From contig NW_025062477.1 in NCBI RefSeq assembly GCF_000002995.4, forward strand, positions 10,698,649 through 10,762,648: a stretch of DNA of 64,000 nucleotides, read 5' to 3'. This DNA comes from Brugia malayi. Its lineage: Eukaryota > Nematoda > Chromadorea > Rhabditida > Onchocercidae. Shown one piece after another: positions 41,014 to 53,266 of this stretch; the first letter of the stretch is position 1; each line of letters starts with the position of its first letter. The notes beneath the pieces were generated by a model that saw nothing but the letters and a program-made list of their open reading frames with translations, was not told the origin of the DNA and did not search any database. A program made the translations under genes and the position numbers.

Positions 41014-41441
41014 AACCCCTATTATTACAATCACTGATAAAAGAGTGGAGATTTTACATCAAAAAAAAAATTTTTTTTCTGAAATACTAAAAATTCTTTC
41101 CATATGATTTTCTAATTCTCACATTCTCATTTCATTGTTAATAATTGAAAAATGAAAAATTCATCTAGAATTCAATCAATTTCTATCATTTTTCATCTTT
41201 TAAATCCAATTCATATTTCATTCAACAATTAATCTCTTCAATTATATTAAATCTTTATCGTTTTATTTTTGTCTAAAAATACTTTCTTTTTTTTTTTTGA
41301 TTCTCGTTAAGATCTTATTCATACCTCTATAAAATTGCTGTGACATCATTAGTTCTTTATAAATGGAAGGAAAAAAAAAAATCTTTTAAAAATTCAGCAT
41401 TCAATCCTTTTTTTTTTTTTTTTTTCCGTTTTATAACAAAT

Positions 41442-41478
<37 letters not shown>

Positions 41479-43439
41479 TAGAGTAAAAAGCATAGCAATA
41501 ATTATAAATTGCCAAAATGATAGCATCACACTATAGAAAATAGTTAAATAAATTGGTTAAAATATATAGTTTTCTTTTTTTTTCCCTTCTATTATTAAAC
41601 TAACAGGAAAATGACGTACGTGTATACACGTGTTCAATGCATATACATTACGTATTCCATGAAATACATTCATTTACCAAAAAAAAAAAAAGGGAAGTAA
41701 CAAAAATAATGTCATATTCCCTTTCTTTTTTTTTTTCACTCTCTCTCTCTTTCTTTATATCTTATTTGATTACCGGAAATGATAACAATAATAAAATCAT
41801 TTCATATACAAAATTATTCTTTCATTTCATTTTCCATAATTAATATTATATATTGAATTAAAATAATTTCATTTCAAATTATTGAATTAAAATAATTTCG
41901 TTTCAAATTTAATAAATGTATTATTTTAATAATTATTATTAAAATAAATAGTAATAATGAAGAAAAAAGAAAAAATCTTTCCTTATTATTATTATACAAA
42001 TATATTTAAATATATTTCTAAATATAGAAAGAGTTAGGGGAGAGAGAGAGAGAGAGAGAGGGAGAGAGAAAGAAAAAGAAAAAAAGAAGAAGTAAGCATA
42101 ATTTTTTGAAAAGATTTCGTTAAGCTTTAAATAACATTTAATATTATCATAAAATCGTATCGCACCTTTTTTTTTTTTATATATTTATATATTAGTGAAA
42201 TAAATCAAACACATGACAGATATATTGAGCAAATAAAATGAATAAAAAAAGAGAGAGAGGGAGAGAGAAGGAGAGAGAGAGAGAGAGAGGGAAAATTGAT
42301 AAATGTGTAAATGATAAAAGAAGAAAAAAAAGAAGAAATGAGAAAGTATATAGAAAGAATAATGATAAAGAAGAAAAGAAAAAGATTGATGAAATTAAAT
42401 TAAATTGCATTATCAATTCAATCGGAGCAAATATTTCTATAAATTAGCTAATGCAATAATTTTTAATTGATAACTTATAAAAAATAGATTATGAATATTT
42501 ATTATTCTTTTATAGTATCAAAAGGAAAAAAAAACAGTTAAAGTTTTTAAAAATTTTTTTTTTAAAAAAAAAAAGCAAATAGAAAAATTATTTGAAAATT
42601 TTTCATCAATTTTAAAAGCTAATTTAATTTTTGGTTTATTTATTTTCATTTTTACCGCGCGCAAAACGTATGAAAAAATTATTGTATCACAACAATTAGA
42701 CTTTTTTTTTTTTTTGTAGAAAAATACATATATACATATCTACATACAGGTCACGTAAGTCACGTCATGTCACGTCTAATATTTAAAAGCAAGCTATAAA
42801 GGAACACCAGGAATGCATAAAATGTTTGATGATTGTGAAAAAAAAAAGAAAAAAAACGTATAAGATAGGGAATAGGGAAGGGAAGGAAAGAATTATTAAT
42901 GTACAAACATACAGAGTTACCGACACACATACACATACACATACACACATACATGCATACACACACACACATACACATACGTTACAACATGAAAGAGGGA
43001 GAGGAAGAGAGAGGGAGGGAAAAAGAAATAAAGAAAGGATGATAGATAATTAGGATGTGAAGGGAGGTGAAAAGACGGAGAGATTTAATAGATAAGTGAT
43101 AATCTAAGATATATATATGAACAGTATTGATTGATCTGAAATAGATCGAACAATATTTTAGTATTTAAATTAATTATTAATGCAATATTAGGTGATGCAA
43201 TCAATGAGATGAATTGATTGATGTACATAGATAAACTGTTAGATAATTTACAGGTATGTATTTATATACCTGTAATACCGTAATCAAAATGTTTATTGAT
43301 AATATTTTTCGAGAGTGATAAGAAAGAGAGGAGAAAAATGTTATAAATGACATTAAATTAATCGATAAAACTGATAGCTATCATTTAATGCATTCCTTCT
43401 GACTGTTATGTGATAGTATCATTCGTCATCATCATAATA

Positions 43440-43830
43440 ATCACAATAATAATAATTATAATAATAATAAATAATAATATTTGCCGTAATAATAATAAAT
43501 AGTAGTAATAATAATAATAATAATAATTAATAATAATAAAATAATAATAATAGTAAGTAATAATAATAATTGATAATAATAACAATAATAATAAAAAATA
43601 ATAATAATAGTAAATATAATAATAAATAATAATAAGTAATAATAATAATAATAGTAAATAATTATAATAAGTAATAATAATAATAAATAATAATAATAGT
43701 AAATAATAATGATAAATAATAATAATAATAATAACAGTAATAGTAAATAAAAATAATGATAATAATAAGAGTAAATAATAAAAATAGTGATAATAATAAT
43801 GACAATGATAATAATAATAATAATAATGGT
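43440..43830. repeat. TAA-rich degenerate microsatellite
   Basis: About 390 bases of TAA/AATAAT with TAG, TGA and AAT interruptions. Minus-strand ORFs are Leu/Ile/Tyr low complexity. Confidence 0.9.
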
Positions 43831-46800
43831 CATCATTAATATATGAATATGGCAATGACCGTTGGACAATGGTCATTGGGTTCATCTGAAATTGCATAGA
43901 GATAATACTTACATTTGTGTATGATTCATTGCTCACTTTGTACTATGACAAATAGAGTGTAATGATATGTGATATATACATATAAATGAATGATTAATAC
44001 TTTTAGATAAACATAAATTTAATAAATTTTGAAATATTTATGGGGAAAAATAAGGGAAAGGGAAAATGTTTAATTGTAATATTACTAAATTATATAATAA
44101 TATTTTACTTCTTGACAATTTCCTTTTTTTGAATATTATTAATAAAAGATATATTGTATAATTGAATAATTTACTTATTTATATATTAATTAAAATATAA
44201 TAATTAATTGCTATTTTTTGTTTATTTTTTGATAAACTTTTTTAACAAAAAAAAGTGAAAATTTAAATGACATTGTTAAATATTCACATAGGATTATTTG
44301 AAATCTTTCAAAATTATTAAATTTTAAGCTAAATTATAATATTATCAAATGCGAGCAAAATATTTGATTTAAAAGTAACAATTGAAGAAGAAAGGATTTT
44401 ATAATTGTTTCAATGAAAAGTACTCAGAAAAAGATTGAAAAAAAAAAAGGGCACATAGTATCAGTTGAAATTGTATTTAATTCATTTTATTAGCAATGCT
44501 TATTTGTCTGGCAAATATTATTAGCATAACAATAGTAAAATATTCAATTGTGCATGTTTATTTGTTGGGTAAATGCTATTATTATCGTTGTTATTACCAT
44601 TACAGAATTGTATATTTTATTTCCTTAACAAATATTATTTATTATTATTATTATCATTATTAATTATTATTATTATCATTGCTAAATTGTTTACGTTTAT
44701 TTGCTTAGTGAATGTTATTGTTATCAGTGTGGAATTTGAAATAAATAAAATAGTTCGATTGGAATTCTTGTTATCTTGGCTGATTAAAAGTTCGATAACC
44801 TATGATTTATGCGTACATATAAACACACATACATACATACGACATTCACAAATACACATACAACATACACACACATACAAATATTCATAAACATATTTGT
44901 ATTTCAAAATTAATTATTATCATTAGTAATGCATACACATGTATAAAAATATATATCAATAAATAAAAAGTTATTTGATAAGGAAAATAGCTTACAGTAA
45001 GAAGTAAAAGATTTAAAAAACAAAAAACAAAAGCAAAAGCAAAAAAAAAAAAAAAAAAGAAAACAAAGGAGGGGAAAAGAGAGAGAGAGAGAGGGAGAGA
45101 GACAAAAGAAATGAAAATTTTAAGCAGCAGGCGGTCTTAACTTTAATTCGTCTTATAATTTCATTTTACTCTTTGTCATTTGTCAATTCAATCATTTAAT
45201 TAACATTTAAGTTATAAGTTTTTTTTTTTTATTTTTTTTCAAAATTTTTTTTTATCCTTTATGCATAATATTTAAGCAAAAAGTTAATTTAAAATTTATT
45301 ATTGTATGCGTTTGATAAGATAATAATATGTGTTCTTTTTTTTTTTTTTTTTTGATCGTATATATATTATTAATTAATTAAGATTAAATATATCATTAAT
45401 TGTTATCACTAAATGCACTGATTATGAATTCTATGTAATCGATAATTAATTATGATAATATGTAAAAATAGATTTATTACAATAATTTTTCATATTTTCA
45501 TCTTAATGTCTTCTATTCTTCTTATTTTTTTGCATGCATTTGGAACAAATAGATAAATTTATTTTTATAAATTAACATATCTGAATTGAAATACATAATA
45601 TACATTTAAATTAAAATATACATTTTAATTTAGATTTTACAATGAAAGAAATAATAGTAATAATAACAAGTTAAATTAAAATTATAGCAATGAATTGTAC
45701 TAAAATTTATTTGTTTTTTTTTCCAGTAAATCAGTTAAATTAGGCCTAAACCTAACTAATGTAAGCCATAATAATTAATTTGTACATAATGATTAGAGAA
45801 GAAATGAATTTTTTTTTTTTTTGAAAAATTCAAATCCTAGATTATCTCTTTTAATACTTTTTCTGCAATTTCTTTTTTCTCTTTCAAAATGTATATGAAA
45901 AAAAAAAAGGAAAAAAGGAAAAATTGATTCATAATAATTGCTAAATAGCTTCTATTTTTGAATTTTATCATCAAATTCGCCTTTATATGTATGATCGATA
46001 AATGTTTTTAGTAATTTACATTTAATGAAATTTAATAATTTCAAGAAAGAAATATTTCCTTTTGAGTTTTATGGCATTAAACTTAGAAATAATAATTAAT
46101 AATACTAAAATAAAAATAAAAATGAAGACAGTAATAATAATAATAATATTATTATTATTATTAATAACAATAATTATAATTCATTTTAATGTATTATTAT
46201 AATAGTAAAACACTACATACATATAAAATAAAATTATTCAAGATACGTTTGAAAATTAAACGTCACGTGTGATTCAATGTTTATTCGTTTTCATTGTTTT
46301 TCTTATCAGTGCATTCATGCCATTACAATCATTTTTGGAACAACAAAAATTTTGTTTTTTTTAATAACATTGAATCGATTTATCGAAAGTTAAAGAATGT
46401 AAACAAAAATTTTCGCTTTTTCTTTTTGTTCTTAATTGATTGAGTATTGAAAATTTTTTTTTTTGTTATAAATAGCAATAATTAACTAATTTCCGGTTAT
46501 CATTTAAAATTTCATCTGCTTTTTTAAAAAAAAATTTTCTCATATATCACTTTATTTATCCATCATCTGATTGGTAATAATGATTTATGTATGTATGTTT
46601 GGAAAACAATGATGATAAAAAAAAAAGAGAGAGAGAGAGAGAGGGAATGTCATGTGAAATTGAAAAATGTCATGTGAAAATGATAACAAACATGTGCAAA
46701 TGAAATTCGCAAAAATTTATCTTTTCAAAAGTAAATAAATTTTTAAAATTAGTTTATATCAATGAAAATAATAGGAAAAAAAATTTTTTTTTTTCCATTT

Positions 46801-47191
46801 TCATAAATTAATTCAGTGTTTGTTGTTTTTTAAATTTAAAATTATAACATGTGAGGAGGCATTAATATATTATATTTGTAATGAAATTTCAATATTATTC
46901 CATTTTTTTTTTCATCCATTATTTAATTTTTATTTAAAAATGAAAAAAATATATATATTTAATGAAACAATGAATAAAATAGAAGCAAAATGATTGAAAA
47001 ATGAAACGAGGCAAATTGGCATATAAATTTATTATCGAACCAATTATTCATGAATAAATTGTAAATCATTGGAACATTTCCGGAATATATGGAAATTATT
47101 TCTGCAAATGGTTGCAGTACAAAAAATTGACATAAATATGGAAGCAGAAAAGAAACAGGTTTGTTTACATGCATATATGTTTGCATGGCTT

Positions 47192-47223
<32 letters not shown>

Positions 47224-47689
47224 AAACAAACAAACAAATATTAGTTAATACGTTGGTAAATAAATTATTATCAGTAATTGTTCCGTTTTTTTTTTTTTTT
47301 TTCACTCCTATCAATTTATGGATTTTAATCGTTGATTAATAAATTTTACTTAGATTCCTTAATTTAAGTATAGTTTTTTTCAAAAAAAAAAGAGGAAAAA
47401 CTTATTTTAAATTTTTAATGAGTAATGTAAATTATAGATTTTATTTACATTATTTGATCCCATTTGTACTTCTAATAAACAAGATGATGATGAACAAGCA
47501 ATACCTGATTATCCAAGGTAATAGCAATTTTGCTAATTAAATTTCTTACCTGCAAAATATGTGATTCATAATAATTGAAATGCATCGCTTTTAATTTTTT
47601 GTAATATTTAATAACACAAATTTATTACCTATTTTAGCACATAAAAATTAGAATTAATTAGTTATCATTAGATAGAATATTTATTGTAC

Positions 47690-47704
47690 TTAGAATTTTT
47701 ACAG
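47690..47704 (+). promoter_or_regulatory. 3' splice (possible trans-splice) acceptor of SLC12 exon 1
   Basis: TAGAATTTTTACAG ends at 47704, 59 bases before the ATG at 47764. The frame leading into that ATG contains a stop, so the intervening bases are 5' UTR, with a short upstream ATG reading ATG AAT ATG AAA TAT TAA. It may take a spliced leader or join an upstream 5' UTR exon ending at the donor near 47519. Confidence 0.45.
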
Positions 47705-47763
47705 TAATCAAATTTTCAATCGTTATGAATATGAAATATTAATTAAATTTATTGTTCTAATTC

Positions 47764-50700
47764 ATGATGACCTCTCAAATTTTAAGTTTACATAATGAGT
47801 CGGAAATGACGATAGAACGAATACCATCGATTGAAAATTATCGCTTACCATTATATTCGAGAAAAAACTCAAATTTACCATCTCGAGTAACGGTTGTTGA
47901 TTTGATGCACGGCGCTCTAGAACTTACTTTCACCGAAAAGGTATGCATTACTCTTTTTTTTTTTTTTTTTTTACTTTTCTTTTTAATATATTATTAATTA
48001 AAAATTTTTGCTTAAAAAACTATGCAAAAATAAAATTGCTGTAAGTTTGAATTTGTGAAGAGAAAGACGAGAAAACAAAATTAGCAGAATGATTTGTTTA
48101 AATTTTTTGAAATTTGATATTGTTTATTTTTGTGCTTAATAACGAAATTTTATCAAGTAAATTTTGAAAAAAAAAAAAAAAAAAAAAGTGAGAGAAACGT
48201 TAGGTAAAATAATGTAATATTGTAAACGAGTAAACATACACATTCAGGAATTGTTAATTATTTTTTATCTGAAATCTTCAATTCTTTTGTTGAAAATTTT
48301 TATAAAATATACAAAAAAAAAAAAAAAAAGGAATTTTATAGATGAATAAGTTACAAATTACATTTAACTAATTTCTTTTCAACAAATTAGCAATTACTAT
48401 TATTAAAAAAATATATCAAATACAAGCAGTTGTATAGAAATAACACAGAAATAAAATGATGATGGCAAAATTTTTATTGAATAAAATTTTAGCAATTGGA
48501 AATGCAAAATGTTCAAGGATCAATGCATCATCATATAAATGCAATCCAATCAGACAATTCTGAATTTTCATCATCAAAATCAAAAAAAAATTTTTTCCAG
48601 GTGAATACATGTACATTTTGCTATTCATCTTTGCATTTCGGATTTTAATTATGAAGTTAAGTAAACAAAAGTCTTTTGGATTACATTGCAGCGATTATCT
48701 TTCCAATTTAATATAACAATTTATTCCCACGGGTTTAAGATAATTTAATCCCAAGAGTAATTTAAAATGTATTAAAATAAATTAACGCTACGAGTTCAAA
48801 TATTGAACTCACTTAAGCTTCAAGAATTATATCATCTCATAAGAAATTAAAAAAAAAAAAGTGAAACTAAAGCACTAAATAAGATGATTAAATTACTATA
48901 ATTCAAATGCAGAAATGTAAAAAAATTTTAAGAGAGTAAATCATGGAGTGAATTATCATTGAGAGTGTTGCGATCTGTTAGAAATATAATTTCATTGTTG
49001 ATTAAAATAATTTTGTTTAATAAGCTCAAATATTAAGATGGATTAATTGCTAATATTAATTCAAATTACTTTACACTAATATTACTTTTTATCCTTACAA
49101 AAATTCATATAGCAAATAATAATGACTTCTTTGACTCTAATAATAATTAATAATTAAAATTCATTTATTTTTTCCGGGTGTTTTTATTCCGGTATTTACA
49201 AACATTGTTGGTTCATTGTTATATTTACGAAATAGTTGGATTGCTGGTCAAGCTGGTCTTTGTATGCTTTTTATTTTAATTTTCTTTTTTTTTTTGCATT
49301 TTTTTTCTTACTTCTTGCTTACATACTTTTCAGTTTCTATTAATTTTTGATAAACAACTTTTTTTTGTTGTTTTTTTTTTTTTTATAAAATTTTAATTAA
49401 TTTACAGTAGGTGGCACAGCGATTGTCTTACTGTCAGCATTGGTATGTATTGTTACAGCAATATCAATAAGTGGTATTTGTTCGAACGGTGAATGTAAGA
49501 AAGGTGGTTTATATTATGTGATATCAAGGTATATTTAGATATTAAGTATTACTGACTATAAAAATGATCGTAAAACATCTCCTGTACGTATGTACGTGTC
49601 GTGTATCATATACAAACCGTATACCCGTCATCTCTACCGTACGCTTACTTTATGTACCGTATAGATAATTCCTATATCGTACACCCATTTTTTCGTTTGA
49701 GTTATACTTGAAAAACTAATAATGGCGTATGGATATATTACTAAATCAGCAAACTTACATAATAAAAATGTATGTTAAATTGATCAGAATTTTACAATGT
49801 TTTCTTTATTTGAAAATTTAAAAATTCATAAAAATTATTTGATATTTATTTGAAATTATTGAAATTTGTTAATGTATTATTAAAATATTTTAAATTTCAT
49901 TTCAGATCATTGGGTCCAGAATTTGGTGGAAGTATTGGAGCAATTTTTTCAATTGCAAATGCAATGATGGCATCATTATATGTTGTAAGTGCAGCAGAAA
50001 CGATTGTTGATTTGATGAATGAAAATGGTTTTAGCACTTTGACTAATTCCAAAATCAATGATGTTCGTCTTTTTGGTGTCGGTCAGTTAGACAATTTAAT
50101 ATTTTACATGCAAAATAACATTTTGCTACAATCTTAATTCTTCACATGTTAATAAAAATTGTTATGAGTTTCATCAAAATTAAAAGTTTAATTTTTGATT
50201 TTTTTTTTTAAACTTTTGCGACAATTCAAAAGAATTAAATTAAAATTACTATTATTACTTAAAAAATTTAAATAATATTATTACTTAGTTTAAAAAAAAA
50301 TCACTTCTGAACTGATTTTTTTCTTCATAATAATGTAAATGAAGTATCATCTCATAAGAAAAATTTTTTTTAATCAAAATTTTACAGTAATTTGTTTGAT
50401 TCTGATGCTAATAACATTTGCTGGGCCAAAAATTGAAGACACAGCTACACTATTTATGTTTTCTCTCTACCATTTATCATTTCTTGATTGGTGCTTTGGA
50501 TCATTATTGTTATCACCAAATGATGAACAAAAATTACGTGGAATGACGGGTTATAATAGTTAGTAATTATCTTATAAATATTTATTTTAAAATCTTTTTT
50601 AAAGTAATTAAAATAAAATCAAAAAAATTCAGGCAAATTAATTAAAATTTACAAAAATAAAAATTATTTATTTACGAAATAATGAGGCAATACTCAATGA

Positions 50701-53225
50701 TTCAATGAACAAAAAAATGATAGTTTGAAAACGGACATTTTTTTTTTTAATAAAATTATGAAATTAATTTTTTTTTTTTTTGAAAACAAGATAGAAGAAT
50801 TGATATTTTATTTCAGTAGCAACAATATCAGAAAATTTATATCCAGCTTGGCGTGATGAAAATTTCATTTCTGTATATGCCGTTTTCTTTCCGGGTATGA
50901 CCGGACTTATGGCTGGATCAATGTTTATTAATGAACTTAAAGTATGTTAATTAATTAATTAATCTATTGTAATAAATAGTAATATTTTTTTTTTTTTTTT
51001 TTTACATTTTAAATAGATCGATAAATTATTCATCCTTCATACAACAGGATCAAGCATATGACGTACCGGTTGGAATGTTCTCAGCAATTGGCGTTTGTAT
51101 CTTGTATAATTTAATTTGTATATTCATTCCGGCAGCTACAATGCTTCGTGATGTTCCCGGTGATATAATACCGGAATTTAATAATGTAACATTTAATTGG
51201 GAACCATTTCCATGTGCAATGAATCATACATGCAATTACGGTTTAATGAATTTTTTCCAAGTATGCTTAATTAATTTAATTTAAAGAAAAAAAAAAAAAA
51301 AACGTTTAATTAAAATAAATAAGCAAGAACAAAGTGAAGAAAAAAATAAGTAAACAAATGGAAAGACATGATTTAAAAATTTTACAATGACAAATATAAT
51401 ATAGTTAGAATGAAATACTAAATATACATATATATATATATATATATATATTCAAGTTAAATTATTTAAATTAATTAGTTTGATTGAGTGAAAATTTATA
51501 ACATTAGCACAACATTAGTAATTGATAATATCAGAATTAAATCTAGAGTTTTTAATGCACATTTAACCAAAACAAAAATTTTAATTAAATTAGGCTAAAT
51601 TTAAATTGGAATTTTTTTTTTTTTTTTTGATAAATTAAGTTTAGGTAGCAAAACTTGAATCTGCTTGGAGTCCATTATTAATCGCTGGCATTTTTGCTAT
51701 GTCACTTAGCTCTACAATGACAAATTTAGACAATGGTCCACAAATATTTCAGGTAATCGATAATATAATTTAAAATTGATTTATTTTTTTAATTTTTTAA
51801 ATTGATAGAGAAAAATTTTTGCTAAGATTGGCAAAAAATATTTGTCACATATCGACTTAAATGTTTTTTAGCTTATGCACACATTTCGGGAATTGTTTTT
51901 CGAGACAATTAACATTGTTATAAGCTGGTGTTATTTAAATTAATTAGTATAGAAATAGTTTTTATCATATCACAACTGACATTTTTTTTTTTGCTTGTTT
52001 TAATAACAATCAAATTTGTATAATTATCTCCAAAAATTATTACGATGAACTTAAAATAAAAATAATAGAAACGAACAATGACAATAATAAAGTTTTTTCT
52101 TTTTTAATTATTATCATTTTTCAGATAAAACTGACAGATAAAACTTTTTTTTTTTTTTTTTCTTTTGTCAGCAATTTTTGCTGAAATATTTTCATTGAAA
52201 TAGATAATAGTTTTTCCGACGCTTTTTTTTTTTTTTTTAGAAATATTTTTTGTTTCTATTAATTATATAATTATATTATAAAGGATAACATCAATTAAAT
52301 TCTTGAAAATCTAAGAAAACTAAAAAGAAAAAAATAATAAGATAACTCAAGTTAAATTGTTACAGTTTCAGGGTAATTAAGGTTAATTTTAAAGTAAAAT
52401 TTCAGAATATTAAAATTAAATTCTTATAATTTTATTTTGTTTAGGCAATGTGTAAAGATGAATTATTTCCATTATTTCGTTATTTTTCTAAAGAATACGA
52501 TTTAAATATTCCACAACGAGCATACATACTCTTTTCCATTCTTACAATGTCTGTTATTCTCATTGGTAAGTTTTCATCTTATTTTATTATCAAATAAATT
52601 AATTTAATTCATTCAAAATTTCCAATTAATCATTGAGATTTGTTAGCCTAAAATTAAACATTTTGAAAATTTTTCAATAAAAATTTCTGAGACAGAGAGA
52701 GAAAGAGAGAGAGAGAGAGAAGGAAAGAGAAAATTTTCTAAGACAAAATTTTGTCACATTGAATGGAACTTTTATTTTATTTTTTTATTTTGAAAAAAAT
52801 TAGTTAACTCGATGCAAATTTCACAAAAACAAAATTTCCTCTTTTGTTATTTATTAGGAACACACAAAAAAATTTAATTCATTATAATAACCACAACTTA
52901 AAAGCATATCTAATTGTTTTGTTTACAAAAATATTTTTTTTTTTTGACAGAAGAAGTACTGTAAATTGGATAATCTTTTGCTGCATCGTATTTTTTATGT
53001 TTTTCAAATTTAACAATCTTAAATCAATATTTCAAAGTTTTTATTTTAACATTTAAATCTAATAATTTCAAATTAATATGAAAATTTCAGGTGATCTTAA
53101 CATTATAAATGGTTTTGTGTCAAATTTATTCTTAGCAGCATATGCATCCGTTAATTATGCATGTTTCGATGCATCATTTGCTAAATCACCTGGTTTAAAT
53201 CTTTCAGTTTTTCAAAAAATAAATA

Positions 53226-53266
<41 letters not shown>

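Larger units (their letters stand above)
40430..47700. other. microsatellite-rich intergenic region upstream of the SLC12 gene
   Basis: No gene supported. Contains an ATT array (about 40935-41013), GA tracts (about 41444-41473, 42035-42090, 42249-42292, 45078-45103, 46627-46645), CA/CATA runs (about 42922-42980 and 44821-44885), a TAA-rich region (about 43440-43830), and three phased CACGT motifs near 42751-42776. All long ORFs are homopolymeric or dipeptide-like. A purine/A-rich segment with a donor consensus (CCAAG/GTAATAG at 47519) may be a 5' UTR exon of the SLC12 gene. Confidence 0.65.

Noticed and set aside
43406..43936. 176-codon Tyr/Leu/Ile ORF, the second longest in the window
   Set aside because: Low-complexity product of a degenerate TAA repeat.
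45735..45755. TTAGGCCTAA, head-to-head copies of the nematode telomere hexamer TTAGGC
   Set aside because: Only one copy in each direction; in AT-rich DNA this is not evidence of an interstitial telomere.
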